Notes: generated by a model not told the origin, from the sequence alone. Counted from the stretch's first letter, positions 1 through 6,521 are shown. The stretch: 8,032 bases of DNA from Planctomycetaceae bacterium (GCA_019232645.1 JAFANO010000471.1:1-8032); one strand, 5' to 3'. Program-made: numbers and translations.

Positions 1-7
1 AAGGGAT

Positions 8-42
8 ATCTCGAATTCGAGATTCCGGATTCGAGTTCCGAA
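8..42. repeat. 16-bp palindrome running into two inverted 14-bp repeat units
   Basis: ATCTCGAATTCGAGAT at 8-23 is a perfect 16-bp palindrome. From 15 to 42 there are two consecutive 14-bp units, ATTCGAGATTCCGG and ATTCGAGTTCCGAA. They are imperfect reverse complements of the unit tandemly repeated at 241-310. The window edge is close, so the set may continue to the left. The function is unknown. Confidence 0.6.
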
Positions 43-240
43 TGGCTCTTCCCGGGTTACGGGGACCTAATCACTTCAAGTCCGTCATAAACCTTTATAA
101 TTGAAAGAATTATGCTGGAGGACCGAGTTGCTCACTTCCTCCCTCACAAGTTTTTGCATTGCATATTGATAATTTAAAGCTAATGGCGAGGGCACAGGTC
201 CCTGAAACCCAGGAAAAGCCTTCCGGATTCGCGATTTAAT
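43..240. other. AT-rich gene-free island between two repeat sets
   Basis: No credible coding frame is visible here. The stretch at about 85-185 is much richer in A and T than the rest of the window. It holds an inverted repeat, ATAATT (97-102) and AATTAT (108-113), around a 5-nt loop. A TATAAT hexamer at 96-101 could be a -10 box, but no convincing -35 box stands 16-18 bases upstream. The only candidate target is the gene starting at 435, which is far away, so I do not call a promoter. Confidence 0.35.
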
Positions 241-317
241 CCGGCATCTCGAATCCGGCATCTCGAATCCGGCATCTCGAATCCGGCATCTCGAATCCGG
301 CTTCTCGAATTCGAGAT
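241..317. repeat. Tandem 14-bp repeat (five units) ending in a palindrome
   Basis: The unit CCGGCATCTCGAAT repeats head to tail at 241, 255, 269 and 283. A fifth unit with one change (CCGGCTTCTCGAAT) begins at 297. The last unit runs into the palindrome TCTCGAATTCGAGA (303-316), where the orientation flips to the inverted unit, as at 8-42. There are no spacers, so this is not a CRISPR. An in-frame minus-strand peptide repeat across it is a by-product of the tandem DNA. It could be a slippage array, the end of a small non-autonomous element, or a set of protein binding sites. Confidence 0.85.
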
Positions 318-434
318 CCGTACAGGATGCGCAATTGATCCGGAACGCGTCTGAGAGCCCTGGGATGGGTGGCCCGAGCCACCGCCGTCGTGGGATCCGC
401 TGAGCCGGGTCGAACCGGAGGAAGGAGACGCGTC

Positions 435-1319
435 GTGAGCAAGCCCAACCCATTCTTTCGGGGCTCGGAGCTGCCCCGGCTGCTCGTGCTCCTGGTCATC
501 CTGATCTTCGGGCTGGTCTATTTCTGGCACGTCCTCTCCGACAGGGATGTGCCCGCCGTCGAGCCGGTGGTGCGGGCCGACGACCCGCCTCGGCCTGTCG
601 TCCCCGACCAGGCGCCCGAGTTCGAGTCGGTCACCGACAAGACCCCGGTCGGGCTCCGCGACATGGCGGCCTACGTCACGCTCCTCAAGCGTGTCGAAGC
701 AACGTCCCCGGACGCCCTGGCCGGGAAGGGCCGGCGTGACATCCTCTACGCCCACCTCTGGGACAACCCCGCGCACTCTCGTGGCGTCCCCGTCCACCTG
801 CTCGGCACCGCGTTCCGATCGATCCGTTACGAGTCGAAGAAGAGCCGGACCGGCTGGCTCCACGAGGCCTGGGTCGTCACGACCGACAGCCACCCGAACC
901 CCTATGTCTGCATCTTCGAGGACCCGCCCAAGGGGTTCCCCCTCGGCGCGGCCATCTCCGAACGGGTGGTCTTCGACGGCTACTTCCTCAAGCTGATGGC
1001 CTACGAGGCGCGCGACGTGAGGCGCGCGGCGCCGCTCCTGATCGGCCGGATTGGCTGGACGCCGGGCCCGACGGCACATGGGGGCGGCCGCAGGGTCCGC
1101 CCCGAGTACTGGATGGCGCTGGTCATCGGCATCATGTTCGTGATCTCGCTCTTCCGCTGGGTCGCGGGACTGCGCCGGTCTCTGACGTCGGCATCGCGGT
1201 CAACGACCCCGCGCCAGCACCCCACCGACGTAATCGCCCCCGAGGCGCTGGCCGGATGGATCGAGTCGGTCTCCAAGGAGCACGAACCCGTCGCCGAGCC
1301 CGAAGAGCCCTCGCGCTGA
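435..1319 (+). CDS. Two-TM membrane protein of unknown function
   Basis: This is a 294-residue protein that I cannot assign to a named family. The GTG at 435 is chosen because GGAGGAAGGAGA lies just upstream and the protein then begins VSKPNPFFRG, directly followed by a hydrophobic helix at about residues 14-34. An earlier in-frame GTG at 369 would add 22 basic, low-complexity residues and has no ribosome binding site. A polar domain of about 190 residues follows, containing the stretches 'HLLGTAFR', 'YVCIFEDPPKGFP' and 'APLLIGRIGW'. A second helix spans about 226-245, and a polar tail runs to 294. The layout suggests an inner-membrane protein with a large domain outside the cytoplasm and both ends inside, but this is inference. 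A small hairpin, GGTGGC/GCCACC at 368-383, lies in the presumed leader. Codon bias fits a real gene. Confidence 0.85.
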   Translation: MSKPNPFFRGSELPRLLVLLVILIFGLVYFWHVLSDRDVPAVEPVVRADDPPRPVVPDQAPEFESVTDKTPVGLRDMAAYVTLLKRVEATSPDALAGKGRRDILYAHLWDNPAHSRGVPVHLLGTAFRSIRYESKKSRTGWLHEAWVVTTDSHPNPYVCIFEDPPKGFPLGAAISERVVFDGYFLKLMAYEARDVRRAAPLLIGRIGWTPGPTAHGGGRRVRPEYWMALVIGIMFVISLFRWVAGLRRSLTSASRSTTPRQHPTDVIAPEALAGWIESVSKEHEPVAEPEEPSR

Positions 1320-1354
1320 GTGGGCGCCATTTGCTCCCTTGCTGCGCGGGCGAT

Positions 1355-1406
1355 GGGCAATCGAATGCCCGAGGATGTGTCCCCGCCCCGGTCATCACTG
1401 GGGCGG
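1355..1406 (+). terminator. Two stem-loops downstream of the 435-1319 gene, possible terminator
   Basis: GGGCA (1355-1359) pairs with TGCCC (1366-1370) around a 6-nt loop. CCGCCCC (1383-1389) pairs with GGGGCGG (1400-1406) around a 10-nt loop. They lie 36-87 bases past the stop at 1319 in an otherwise empty 205-base gap. Neither is followed by a T run, so classical intrinsic termination is not demonstrated. Confidence 0.3.
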
Positions 1407-1524
1407 AGGGATCGTCGCGCCTCTGCGGGATCCAGGGAAGAGGCGGAGATGGGCCGATTCGTCTCTTGTCGTCCCCAGCCCGGACAACGATCATGGCATC
1501 CATCCATTCGACCGGAGCAGGACG

Positions 1525-2352
1525 ATGCCACGCCCCCACCGTCCGCGAGTTGAGCCGCTGGAGTCGAGGGACTTGCCCGTCGGGTTCATCGTCCCTCATC
1601 CGATCCCGATCACATCGAGCCAGTCCTCCGCGTCCGTGAAGCTGACGGCCAGCCCCTCGCCCTACCAGCCGGGAGAGCCGGAGAGCCTGACGCTGACCGA
1701 GACCAACACCAGCTTCCACCCCGAGGTCGTGTCGACCGGATCGGGGATCGCCGACTTCTGGGTGACGCAAGGGGATGTCGAGGTCTGGAGGCAGTCGAAG
1801 GACGGGCCGCATCCCCTCGGCCCGAGCTCACTTGTCGGGGTGCTCGCTCCCCGGCAGTCTCGCACGTTCTCGGCCATCTGGGACGGCCATTTCAACGAGG
1901 CCGCGCCCCCGAATCCCGCGGGCCCCTTCGTGTTCCACGCCGCAGTGGATAACCAGTTGGCCATGACGGGGGTCGGCGCCGCCATCAGCCTCGCCCCTCA
2001 GGCATCCCTGACCGTGTCGGCCGCAACGGACCGGCCCTCCTATCGCATCGGCCAGCCCGTCCGCATCACATTCACCGAGACGAACACCGGCCCCACCGCC
2101 GTCGGCGTCGACGTTGGCGGCCCGAGTGCCGTCACGATCACGCGCCAGGGCATCGAGGTCTGGAAGATGTCGGGCCCGATGGTCTTCCCTACGCCCGCCC
2201 TATTGCTGCAACCCGGCCAGAGTCGACAGGATACGATCGTCTGGCCCGGGCGATTCACGGAGCATACGTGGCTTCCCATGACTGGCACGTTCGTGGTCCA
2301 CGGCACGCTCGACGGGACGCCGACTTCGGCCGTGTTTCGGGTCGAGAGATAA
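1525..2352 (+). CDS. Protein with two BsuPI-like (intracellular proteinase inhibitor-type) domains
   Basis: The ATG at 1525 has GGAGCAGG upstream at 1514-1521 and gives 275 residues. A more upstream in-frame ATG at 1339 would add 62 residues with no such site. Residues 1-18 carry the motif VEPLESRDLP, resembling the LEPR-XLL-like leader found on many planctomycete proteins. No clear hydrophobic signal peptide follows, so location is uncertain. Two related all-beta units follow, at about 38-145 and 160-275. Each has the BsuPI pattern: a 'P.Y..G.P....LT.TETNT' strand pair, then 'G.EVW(R/K)', then 'L.P.QSR....W.G.F', and finally a 'G.FV.H...D' strand. The family is named after a Bacillus intracellular proteinase inhibitor, but BsuPI folds also occur in proteins with no shown inhibitor role. 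I therefore call the fold, not the activity. The gene converges on the minus-strand gene ending at 2444. Confidence 0.8.
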   Translation: MPRPHRPRVEPLESRDLPVGFIVPHPIPITSSQSSASVKLTASPSPYQPGEPESLTLTETNTSFHPEVVSTGSGIADFWVTQGDVEVWRQSKDGPHPLGPSSLVGVLAPRQSRTFSAIWDGHFNEAAPPNPAGPFVFHAAVDNQLAMTGVGAAISLAPQASLTVSAATDRPSYRIGQPVRITFTETNTGPTAVGVDVGGPSAVTITRQGIEVWKMSGPMVFPTPALLLQPGQSRQDTIVWPGRFTEHTWLPMTGTFVVHGTLDGTPTSAVFRVER

Positions 2353-2443
2353 TCGGCCCGAGGGATGACAAGGAGGGGCGGTGGCAAGCCTCCATGGGAA
2401 AAGGAGGGGAATGCCCGGATCACTCCCGACTCGCTTCGACGAC

Positions 2444-2722
2444 TTAGATGGCTCGATGTCCGGAGATGGCACGCACGATGGCGATGCAGAGACACGCCCC
2501 AATGAAGGCGACGAAGATGCTCCCCCAGAAACCCTGCGTCCCGTGCACGAAGTAGCTCAACACGAACCCGCCGATCATGGACCCGATCAGCCCGACAAGG
2601 ATGTCGCCGAGGATGCCATAGCCGCCTCCCTTCATCACCATGCCGGCGAGCCACCCGGCGATCAGCCCGACCACTGCCCACGCGATGATCCCACCCGGCA
2701 TCAGAGCGATGTCCGCGAACAT
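2444..2722 (-). CDS. GlsB/YeaQ/YmgE family stress-response membrane protein (transglycosylase-associated type)
   Basis: This is a 92-residue, very hydrophobic protein of the PF04226 type. After a short leader it reads 'GGIIAWAVVGLIAGWLAG', then 'GGGYGILGDILVGLIGSMIGGFVLSYF', then a last helix 'GSIFVAFIGACLCIAIVRAI'. The result is three glycine-rich TM segments, the family hallmark. The start at 2722 is preferred because a run of six G (2730-2735) lies 7 bases upstream. An open frame extends back to 2800 but is polar and unlike the family. Family members are small inner-membrane proteins often induced by stress, and their biochemical role is not settled. The 287 bases upstream to the next gene should hold its promoter, but I see no clear boxes. 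It appears monocistronic. Confidence 0.88.
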   Translation of the reverse strand: MFADIALMPGGIIAWAVVGLIAGWLAGMVMKGGGYGILGDILVGLIGSMIGGFVLSYFVHGTQGFWGSIFVAFIGACLCIAIVRAISGHRAI

Positions 2723-2962
2723 GATTGAACCCCCCATTCTGATCGTAGACGTCGATGCGGAGAAAGACCCATCAGAGTTCGACGGGAATCGCTCATGCAA
2801 AAAGGATGCCGAAATCGAGAGCCGGCCACGGGAAAGCGATCAGCAGCGGACGACCTGGACCTCGACGCCGGCGTCGGATCGGCACCCTCGCCTGTCCCGC
2901 CACCGTCAACACCACCCGACGGCCCAGAAACCCATCTCGCCCCCTCACCCATCGGATGCGCA

Positions 2963-3000
2963 GGGCCGGGTGGAGGCGTGCGTGGCTCGACACCCGGCCC
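2963..3000 (-). terminator. GC-rich stem-loop just past the STN-domain gene
   Basis: GGGCCGGGT (2963-2971) and ACCCGGCCC (2992-3000) form a perfect 9-bp stem around a 20-nt loop. On the minus strand it begins about 10 bases after the stop of the gene at 3010-3729. No T run follows on that strand. It may be a terminator or an mRNA 3'-end stabiliser. The rest of the 2723-3009 gap holds no gene that I can support. Confidence 0.4.
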
Positions 3001-3009
3001 TCGGCCCGA

Positions 3010-3729
3010 TCACGTCCCGGGGCGCGGCCGGGTCGACGAGTGGGGGGGAGGGTTGGGGACCCTCTCCTTCCCTTTCTCATTCTCCTTCGTCTGCGGGGCC
3101 TCGGGCATTTCCTCGATGATCGTCGGCTTGCGCATCTTGGGCCCCTCATCGTCGACGTCGAGCAGGGCGCGGAGATCATCCAGGTCCTGCTGGAGGTTGT
3201 GCACGTCGCGGTGCAACGCCTTGAGCTCGGCCAGGACCCGCTGGAGCGGGTCGTCCGAGCCCTCGCCGTCGGTGACGATCAGGAGGTTGTCCTCGGGGAT
3301 GACCCGGTAACTCAAACCGACCTGGTCGAGTAGCAGCTTGAGGCCCGACTTGAGCCGGACCCCCTCGAGCTCGAGCTGGACCTCATCGTCGGGCCGCAGT
3401 TGCTGGCGGTCGAGCGCGGCGCGGTCAAGGACCACCGGCGCACGCAAGCTCCGCCCCAGGTGGCGACAGACCTCGTCGAGCCGCGTCGGTGCGCTGAACG
3501 GCAGGACGAACGGCCGCTCCAGCGCCTCGACGACCGAGACCGAGGCTGCCGCGGCGTGCGAAGGCTCGTCGAGACGGTCCTTCTTCTGGCGATCGTCGGC
3601 CTGATCGTCGGCCTGCTCTTCGACCTTTGGTTGGCCCTCCCGCTCCTGGGCTTCGGTGGTCAACCGGGCGGAAGCAATCACCGCGGCCACCACCAGCCCG
3701 ACGACCAGGGCGGAACGCAAGCCCCTCAT
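3010..3729 (-). CDS. Exported STN-domain protein with a C-terminal coiled coil
   Basis: This is a 239-residue protein. Start 3729 is chosen because it begins MRGLRSALVVGLVVAAVIAS, a Sec-type signal peptide or anchor (residues 1-23), and GGGAGA lies upstream. An open frame continues to 3930 but adds an unconvincing leader. Residues 26-62 are charged and alanine-rich (linker). Residues about 79-153 resemble the STN (secretin/TonB short N-terminal) fold: 'APTRLDEVCRHLG', then 'APVVLDRAALD', then 'VQLELEGVRLKSGLKLLLDQVGL', then 'YRVIPEDNLLIVTD'. Residues about 161-191 ('PLQRVLAELKALHRDV..LQQDLDDLRALL') form a predicted coiled coil. The tail is rich in P, K and E. There is no secretin or TonB barrel, so this is not a full channel. 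Stand-alone STN proteins are common in planctomycetes, with unknown role. A TAGAAT hexamer (minus, 3777-3782) could be its -10 box. Confidence 0.8.
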   Translation of the reverse strand: MRGLRSALVVGLVVAAVIASARLTTEAQEREGQPKVEEQADDQADDRQKKDRLDEPSHAAAASVSVVEALERPFVLPFSAPTRLDEVCRHLGRSLRAPVVLDRAALDRQQLRPDDEVQLELEGVRLKSGLKLLLDQVGLSYRVIPEDNLLIVTDGEGSDDPLQRVLAELKALHRDVHNLQQDLDDLRALLDVDDEGPKMRKPTIIEEMPEAPQTKENEKGKERVPNPPPHSSTRPRPGT

Positions 3730-4015
3730 CAGTTGAAGTCTCCCTGGGAACCATGATCCCCGACCACAGCCGATGTATTCTACACGGAGAACGCTCCCCT
3801 GGCACGGGGTCGGTCCCCCGCCGGGGGACGCTGATTCCGGATGCCTGGCGCGTAGACCCGTAGTAACGATACGGCAGAGGAGCGAGTTCAGCCGGACCGT
3901 CTCCAGCCAGGGCGCTATGACCAAGGACAACTACGGCCGCGACCACGAGAGTTGACCCCATCCTCGTTTCGCGGGAAGATGGAATGGTCTTCCTGCCCCG
4001 CTGGGGAGCTTCTCC
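3730..4015. other. Divergent intergenic region with a GC hairpin
   Basis: This gap separates two divergent reading frames, so promoters in both directions are expected. A compact hairpin, TCCCCC (3814-3819) and GGGGGA (3823-3828) with a 3-nt loop, lies about 85 bases upstream of the minus-strand start. A weaker CCCC/GGGG pair lies at 3796-3809. The plus-strand side ends in a GGGGAG site (4003-4008). No recognised operator or riboswitch is visible. Confidence 0.3.
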
Positions 4016-4519
4016 ATGGCCCTCGCCCTCAGCCATCGCAGGCACCGTCTTGTGAACCTCGCGCTCTGCTGGCTCCTCCCCCTCGCGGCCGTCCGGGCGG
4101 CGGAGGGTCCGTCGCCTGATGTGACCGAACCGCCCGCCTTCGGCGAGTTCCTGGTGGTCCCGCCGCGGGACCACGTCCTGACCACGCCCGACCTCCCCGA
4201 GGCCGATTGCCACCTGAGCAACGCCGACCTGGCACGGATCCTGGGCAAGGTCAACGCCATCTGGAACAAGGCGAGGACTCACCGGGGCCTCGGGTTGCTG
4301 ATCCACGAGCCGGCCGCGCGGTGGGAGACGCGGCACGGGCGTGCAGGCTCTGGTCCTGGCGTGCCGAGGTCCCCGGCCCAGGCGCCGCCGACGCCCGCGC
4401 CGAATGCGACGCGATCCCGACCTCCGGCGATCGATGGGACTTGCACGCCGCCGCGGCATCGGATACCCAAGTACAACGTGCGGGACGCTCCGCGACCCGC
4501 TGGACACGACGTGACGTGA
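4016..4519 (+). CDS. Secreted protein, probably frameshifted or 3'-decayed
   Basis: The start is well supported: GGGGAG at 4003-4008 is 7 bases before ATG 4016. The product has a basic n-region and hydrophobic core 'LVNLALCWLLPLAAVRAA', a good signal peptide (about residues 1-29). Residues 30-100 look coherent ('PPAFGEFLVVPPRDHVLT', 'ADLARILGKVNAIWNKA', 'GLLIHEPAA'). The 'KVN.IW..A' segment resembles, from memory, the start of planctomycete secreted proteins that carry a zinc-protease-like C-terminus; this is a weak impression. From about 4310 the frame becomes R/P/G-rich and loses its G/C third-position bias. The frame one base earlier, open to 4560, takes on that bias. This suggests a frameshift, sequencing error or decay. 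As it stands it would be a 167-residue exported stub ending 22 bases before apgM. Confidence 0.5.
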   Translation: MALALSHRRHRLVNLALCWLLPLAAVRAAEGPSPDVTEPPAFGEFLVVPPRDHVLTTPDLPEADCHLSNADLARILGKVNAIWNKARTHRGLGLLIHEPAARWETRHGRAGSGPGVPRSPAQAPPTPAPNATRSRPPAIDGTCTPPRHRIPKYNVRDAPRPAGHDVT

Positions 4520-4541
4520 CCAGACCCCACGAGACCACCCC

Positions 4542-5753
4542 ATGTCGATGCACGACCTGATCCGCCAGCTTCGCGAGCCGAACAAGGCCAAGATCGTCCT
4601 GCTGGTGGCCGACGGACTCGGCGGCCTTCCCATCGAGCCGGGCGGCAAGACGGAACTGGAGACCGCGCGGACGCCCCACCTTGACGCCCTGGCGGCCGAG
4701 GGGATCGTCGGCCTGAGCCTGCCGGTCGCCCCCGGCATCACCCCCGGCTCCGGGCCCGGACACCTCGGCCTCTTCGGCTTCGACCCGCTCGACCACCAGA
4801 TCGGCCGGGGCGTCCTCGAGGCGCTCGGCATCGGCGTCGAGGTCGGGCCCAAGGACGTCGCCATCCGGGGCAACTTCTGCACCATCGACGCCGAGGGCCG
4901 CGTCACCGACCGCCGCGCCGGTCGCATCCCCACCGAGACCTGCGAGAAGCTCGTCGGCATGCTCCGCGACGCGGTCCAGATCGACGGGGTCGAGACCCTC
5001 GTCGCGCCGGTCCGCGAGTATCGCCTCGTCGTCCGCTTCCGGGGCGAGGGCCTGGGCGACAACGTCGCCGACACCGACCCGCTCTCGACCGGCCTCCACA
5101 CCCTCGAGCCCAAGGCCGGCGACGCCGCCTCGGAGAAGACCGCGCGGGTCGCCGCCGAATTCCTCCGCCAGGCCAAGCAGATCCTCAAGAACGAGAGACC
5201 CGCCAACTTCCTGATGCTCCGCGGCTTCGCCAAGTTCCCCGACATCGCGACGATGGCCGACGTCTACGGCGTCAACGCCGTGGCCATCGCCGTCTACCCG
5301 ATGTATCGCGGCCTGGCGCGGCTGGTCGGCATGACCGTCGTCGACCCCGGCAAGACGATCGCCGACCAGATGGAGGTCGCCAAGGCGAACTGGGGCAAGT
5401 ACGACTTCTTCTTCATCCACTACAAGTACACCGACAGCACGGGCGAGGACGGCAACTTCGCGCGCAAGGTCGAGATGATCGAGGCGCTCGACGCCGAGGT
5501 CCCCAAGCTCCGGGCGCTCAACCCCGACGTCCTGATCGTGACCGGCGACCACTCGACCCCCAGCCGGCTGCGGTCGCACAGCTTCCACCCGGTGCCGACC
5601 CTGCTCTGGGCGCCCGCCACGGTCCGCCCCGACCTGGTGACGACCTTCGGCGAACGCCCCTGCCTGCAAGGCGGCCTCGGCCAGTTCCTCGCCAAGGACC
5701 TGATGCCGCTGGCGCTAGCCCATGCCGAGCGGTTGCAAAAGTTCGGCGCCTGA
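4542..5753 (+). CDS. apgM: 2,3-bisphosphoglycerate-independent phosphoglycerate mutase, archaeal type (ApgM)
   Basis: This 403-residue enzyme is expected to interconvert 3-phosphoglycerate and 2-phosphoglycerate in glycolysis and gluconeogenesis, in the cytosol. It belongs to the alkaline phosphatase superfamily. Visible motifs are 'LLVADGLGGLP' with metal ligand D24; 'GITPGSGPGHLGLFGFDP' with the predicted phosphoserine nucleophile S70; 'HYKYTDSTGEDGN' with D298; 'VTGDHSTP' with D336-H337; and 'HSFHPVPTLLWA' with H346/H349. Length and motif order fit the family (PF10143 plus metalloenzyme domain). The position four residues after D298, usually His in the archaeal form (D...H), is Glu302 here. 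I recall that many bacterial members share this 'TDS.GEDG' form. Start 4542 lacks a strong Shine-Dalgarno; ATG 4548 is a nearby alternative, and both fit homologues. It may be transcribed with the upstream ORF. A REP hairpin lies 60 bases past the stop. Confidence 0.93.
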   Translation: MSMHDLIRQLREPNKAKIVLLVADGLGGLPIEPGGKTELETARTPHLDALAAEGIVGLSLPVAPGITPGSGPGHLGLFGFDPLDHQIGRGVLEALGIGVEVGPKDVAIRGNFCTIDAEGRVTDRRAGRIPTETCEKLVGMLRDAVQIDGVETLVAPVREYRLVVRFRGEGLGDNVADTDPLSTGLHTLEPKAGDAASEKTARVAAEFLRQAKQILKNERPANFLMLRGFAKFPDIATMADVYGVNAVAIAVYPMYRGLARLVGMTVVDPGKTIADQMEVAKANWGKYDFFFIHYKYTDSTGEDGNFARKVEMIEALDAEVPKLRALNPDVLIVTGDHSTPSRLRSHSFHPVPTLLWAPATVRPDLVTTFGERPCLQGGLGQFLAKDLMPLALAHAERLQKFGA

Positions 5754-5799
5754 GACGCCCGCCTGATACGCTCCCCAGAACGTTCCTGCACAGTCGGGG

Positions 5800-5834
5800 C
5801 GGCGGGGTGGCTGGGGTCTCGTCTTCGAGACCCC
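5800..5834 (+). repeat. REP-like element 1 (left boundary of the RAYT unit)
   Basis: The head GGCGGGGTGGCT (5801-5812) is followed by a perfect 9-bp stem, GGGGTCTCG (5813-5821) and CGAGACCCC (5826-5834), with loop TCTT. The same head-plus-stem recurs inverted at 6487-6521 and 6561-6595 and directly at 7221-7251. It sits between the apgM stop and the RAYT stop, so it may also shape the 3' ends of both transcripts. Confidence 0.9.
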
Positions 5835-5848
5835 GGTTCTCGTGTGCC

Positions 5849-6421
5849 TCAGTCGATGGACCATTCCGGAGGGATACGATCCGGCCGGAGGGGATTCCTT
5901 CCCCTCCCCTCGAACCAACCGGCGCTGGACCAACGCCATTCTTCGGCCCGCAGGACCAGTCCGCGCCGCACCGGATTCTGGTGGACATCGTCGATCGTCG
6001 CGGCCAGCGTCCGCGGCTCGATGAGGTTGCGGTCGTAACCCCCTCCGGATTGCCAGAACAGCCGTTCCGAGCGCCCGCCGCGGACGCGCGTGATCCTGGA
6101 CAACCAACGAGGCGCATGGGCCTCAAGGTAGGCGACCCCCCGTTGCCCGACCGGCTGCTTGATGGCCTTGAGGATGGGCGCAATCCGCGAGTCAGGGCGT
6201 CGAGGCCATAGGATCAGATGCGCATGCTCGGGCATGAAGACATAGGCCCAGAGGTCGAAATCGAGCCGGACCCTGGCCCTCTCGATCGCTTGGGCGAGCC
6301 AGGTGCACGTCCGTTCGGCGTCCAGGAAGCGGAACCTTCGGTAGCAGGTGAATGTCAGTTCATGGGCCTGTCCCGGCTCATCGAAGTGACGTCGCCGATG
6401 GGCTCGCTCCCAATAATCCAT
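5849..6421 (-). CDS. REP-associated tyrosine transposase (RAYT, IS200-like Y1_Tnp)
   Basis: This is a 190-residue, intact HUH single-strand transposase. The HUH metal site is H66-A67-H68 in 'YVFMPEHAHLILWP'. The probable nucleophilic tyrosine is Y129 in 'GGGYDRNL', followed by the RAYT signature 'TIDDVHQNPVRRGLV....EWRWSSA'. The N-terminus 'HFDEPGQAHELTFTCYRRFRFLD' matches the first strand of the fold. Length is normal for RAYTs. Family knowledge: RAYTs cut and join REP hairpins using a short guide sequence 5' of the stem; here GTGG in every local REP head is the candidate guide (inference). The ATG at 6421 is the natural start, although no Shine-Dalgarno is visible; low expression is usual for such genes. 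The gene is convergent with apgM. A second, truncated copy of its last ~50 codons lies at 7061-7219. Confidence 0.93.
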   Translation of the reverse strand: MDYWERAHRRRHFDEPGQAHELTFTCYRRFRFLDAERTCTWLAQAIERARVRLDFDLWAYVFMPEHAHLILWPRRPDSRIAPILKAIKQPVGQRGVAYLEAHAPRWLSRITRVRGGRSERLFWQSGGGYDRNLIEPRTLAATIDDVHQNPVRRGLVLRAEEWRWSSAGWFEGRGRNPLRPDRIPPEWSID

Positions 6422-6486
6422 GAGATCAAATTAAAGCAATTCCGAGTCGCCGACAAGGTATCGATCGGTGTCGATGGCCCTGTCCC

Positions 6487-6521
6487 GGGGTCTCGAAGAC
6501 GAGACCCCAGCCACCCCACCG
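6487..6521 (-). repeat. REP-like element 2 (right boundary of the RAYT unit)
   Basis: This is the reverse complement of REP 1: a 9-bp stem at 6487-6495 and 6500-6508 with a 4-nt loop, then the head at 6509-6521, which reads CGGTGGGGTGGCT on the minus strand. It differs from REP 1 only by a C-to-T change in the head. It sits upstream of the transposase start and may overlap its promoter region. Confidence 0.9.

Larger units (their letters stand above)
5800..6521 (-). mobile_element. RAYT unit: Y1 transposase between inverted REPs
   Basis: A 722-bp unit is bounded by REP 1 (direct) and REP 2 (inverted), with one transposase gene inside on the minus strand. The REPs lie 14 bases from the transposase stop and 65 bases from its start. 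This is the classic arrangement of REP-associated tyrosine transposases, which recognise REP hairpins and are thought to disperse them. I see no target-site duplication, and none is expected for this HUH class. The exact outer ends are inferred from repeat similarity only. Confidence 0.8.

Noticed and set aside
241..310. CRISPR array
   Set aside because: The 14-base units are contiguous with no spacers and no cas genes are present.
180..1079. Long minus-strand frame of 299 codons
   Set aside because: It is antisense to the 435-1319 gene, which has the better start, membrane helices and codon bias. Its beginning in protein terms is an R/D/G-rich shadow and its end is the translated 14-bp DNA repeat.
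2795..3310. Plus-strand frame in the gap and over the STN gene
   Set aside because: It is low-complexity S/P/R-rich, has no ribosome binding site, and is antisense to a gene with a signal peptide and a recognisable fold.
3425..5245. Minus-strand frame of 606 codons
   Set aside because: It overlaps the clear apgM gene and the STN gene in the wrong frames and shows no domain; long antisense open frames are expected at this GC content.
4251..5669. Minus-strand frame of 472 codons
   Set aside because: It is fully antisense to apgM with the D/G/V/R-rich composition typical of a mirror frame of a high-GC gene.
5756..5799. Intrinsic terminator directly after apgM
   Set aside because: I find no stem followed by a T run here; the first strong structure is REP 1 at 5813-5834.
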